Assembly (NCBI RefSeq): GCF_028769735.1
Contig: NC_088170.1
Coordinates: forward strand, 43,506,585-43,570,584
DNA: 64,000 bases
Source: Zonotrichia leucophrys gambelii
Lineage: Eukaryota > Chordata > Aves > Passeriformes > Passerellidae
Direction of reading: 5' to 3'
Positions 63,440 through 64,000 of the stretch are shown here, in pieces. Both the position numbers and the translations under genes were made by a program. Each line of letters begins with the position of its first letter. Positions within the stretch are counted from its first letter, which is position 1. The notes beneath the pieces were generated by a model. It saw only the letters and a list, made by a program, of their open reading frames with translations, was not told the origin of the DNA and made no database searches.

Positions 63440-64000
63440 GTAAGTGACCTGATATGGCCTTCTATTTTTGTACCTCTCGTTTTAAATATTTTATGTCTTT
63501 CCTTCACTTGAAAGTCTTAAGCTTTTTGTAATTAAAGTATGAATGTGGAACTGTATTGAAGTTCTATTCATTTTTAATAAAGTATAAATTTAATTTAACA
63601 ACTGAAAGTTCTTGCAGTTACATACATAATACAAGAATATTTGTGTTTGGGACAGGTTTTGCTAACCATTTTTGAAGAGCAAGTAGAATGTTGTTACATA
63701 GCATCAGTCTTTTCTCTGAAATAGTTGAAACAGTGTTCTTCTAGTATCATTCCCCTTTCCTTCACCACTGTGGGGCACAGTGGGTAAGTGTGAAAGTGAG
63801 AACTTCTTATGTGAACTAGATGTCACAGTTCCCACAATTGCAGCGTGCAGTTCTCTGTGATTCTAGAGGGGCTGATCATTGTTACTGCTTAGTGTTTTAC
63901 CTAAAGCTACATGTAAGGCTGCATTAATGGCTTTCACTATGTGGGGTATTTGTGAACAATATATGTGAATATCTGCCTCTGTGTTCAAATGCTAGAAAGA
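63440..64000 (+). other. ZCRB1: ZCRB1 intron 3 (partial)
   Basis: Starts with the strong donor GTAAGT after exon 3 and runs off the window. The expected continuation of the RRM (VTIMKDKD-like codons) was not seen before position 64000. Confidence 0.88.

Larger units (their letters stand above)
58420..64000 (+). other. ZCRB1: ZCRB1 gene, 5' part (runs off the window)
   Basis: ZCRB1 (U11/U12 snRNP 31K protein) carries an N-terminal RRM and a CCHC zinc knuckle and belongs to the minor spliceosome's U11/U12 di-snRNP. Only the first 37 or so residues are in the window, in two exons at 63168-63255 and 63411-63439; they match human ZCRB1 almost perfectly. The first, presumably non-coding exon lies in or just past the CpG island. 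Its donor is unresolved: candidates are GACGG|GTACGC (58574) and GCGAA|GTGAGT (58826). Intron 1 is therefore about 4.3-4.6 kb. The rest of the RRM and the zinc knuckle lie past position 64000. Confidence 0.93.

Noticed and set aside
1..64000. tRNA, rRNA, snRNA, CRISPR, operon or U12-type intron signals
   Set aside because: Looked for on both strands by eye; none had enough support to report.

Overview
This is a 64 kb window of vertebrate nuclear DNA, almost certainly from a bird. It is AT-rich and intron-dominated. It has one CpG island, GT-AG introns and several truncated CR1 LINE 3' ends with the bird-typical terminal octamer, plus a solo LTR. Nothing bacterial or archaeal is present: there are no operons, CRISPR arrays or phage genes. 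Most long open frames are chance frames in introns or in the stop-poor CpG island.

Two genes are supported, arranged head to head around a CpG-island promoter at about 57.86-58.68 kb. On the minus strand, reading from 58.3 kb down to position 1, lies PPHLN1 (periphilin 1). I could place a probable 5' non-coding exon, a 5' UTR exon that ends on the A of the start codon, and seven coding exons (residues 1 to about 305). Every splice phase closes. The last roughly 64 residues, expected by comparison with human periphilin, were not found; those exons should lie beyond position 1. On the plus strand ZCRB1 begins. Its promoter and first exon lie in or near the island, the exon with the start codon is at 63168-63255, and a 29-nt exon follows at 63411-63439. 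The rest is beyond position 64000. The same divergent pairing is known in human.

Region by region: 1-23168 is the partial PPHLN1 intron 9, with a CR1 copy, a decayed Ty3/Gypsy-like pol fragment and a CR1-like remnant. 23169-28988 holds exons 9, 8 and 7. 28989-32436 is intron 6, with a CR1 copy and an AT microsatellite close to the exon 7 acceptor. 32437-32687 is the Ser/Arg-rich exon 6. 32688-48230 is the 15.5 kb intron 5, with two CR1 copies. 48231-53615 holds exons 5, 4, 3 and 2, with a solo LTR in intron 3. 53616-58243 is intron 1. 57860-58680 is the shared promoter island. 58.7-63.2 kb is mostly ZCRB1 intron 1.

Both products act on RNA or chromatin. Periphilin is a subunit of the HUSH silencing complex (TASOR, MPP8, periphilin). 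ZCRB1 is the 31K protein of the U11/U12 di-snRNP of the minor spliceosome. I found no convincing previously undescribed system. The items most worth a second look are the start codon split across a splice junction, the tandem splice sites four bases apart, short upstream ORFs in both leaders, the Ty3/Gypsy-like fragment, the LTR with intact target duplication, and several near-perfect inverted repeats.
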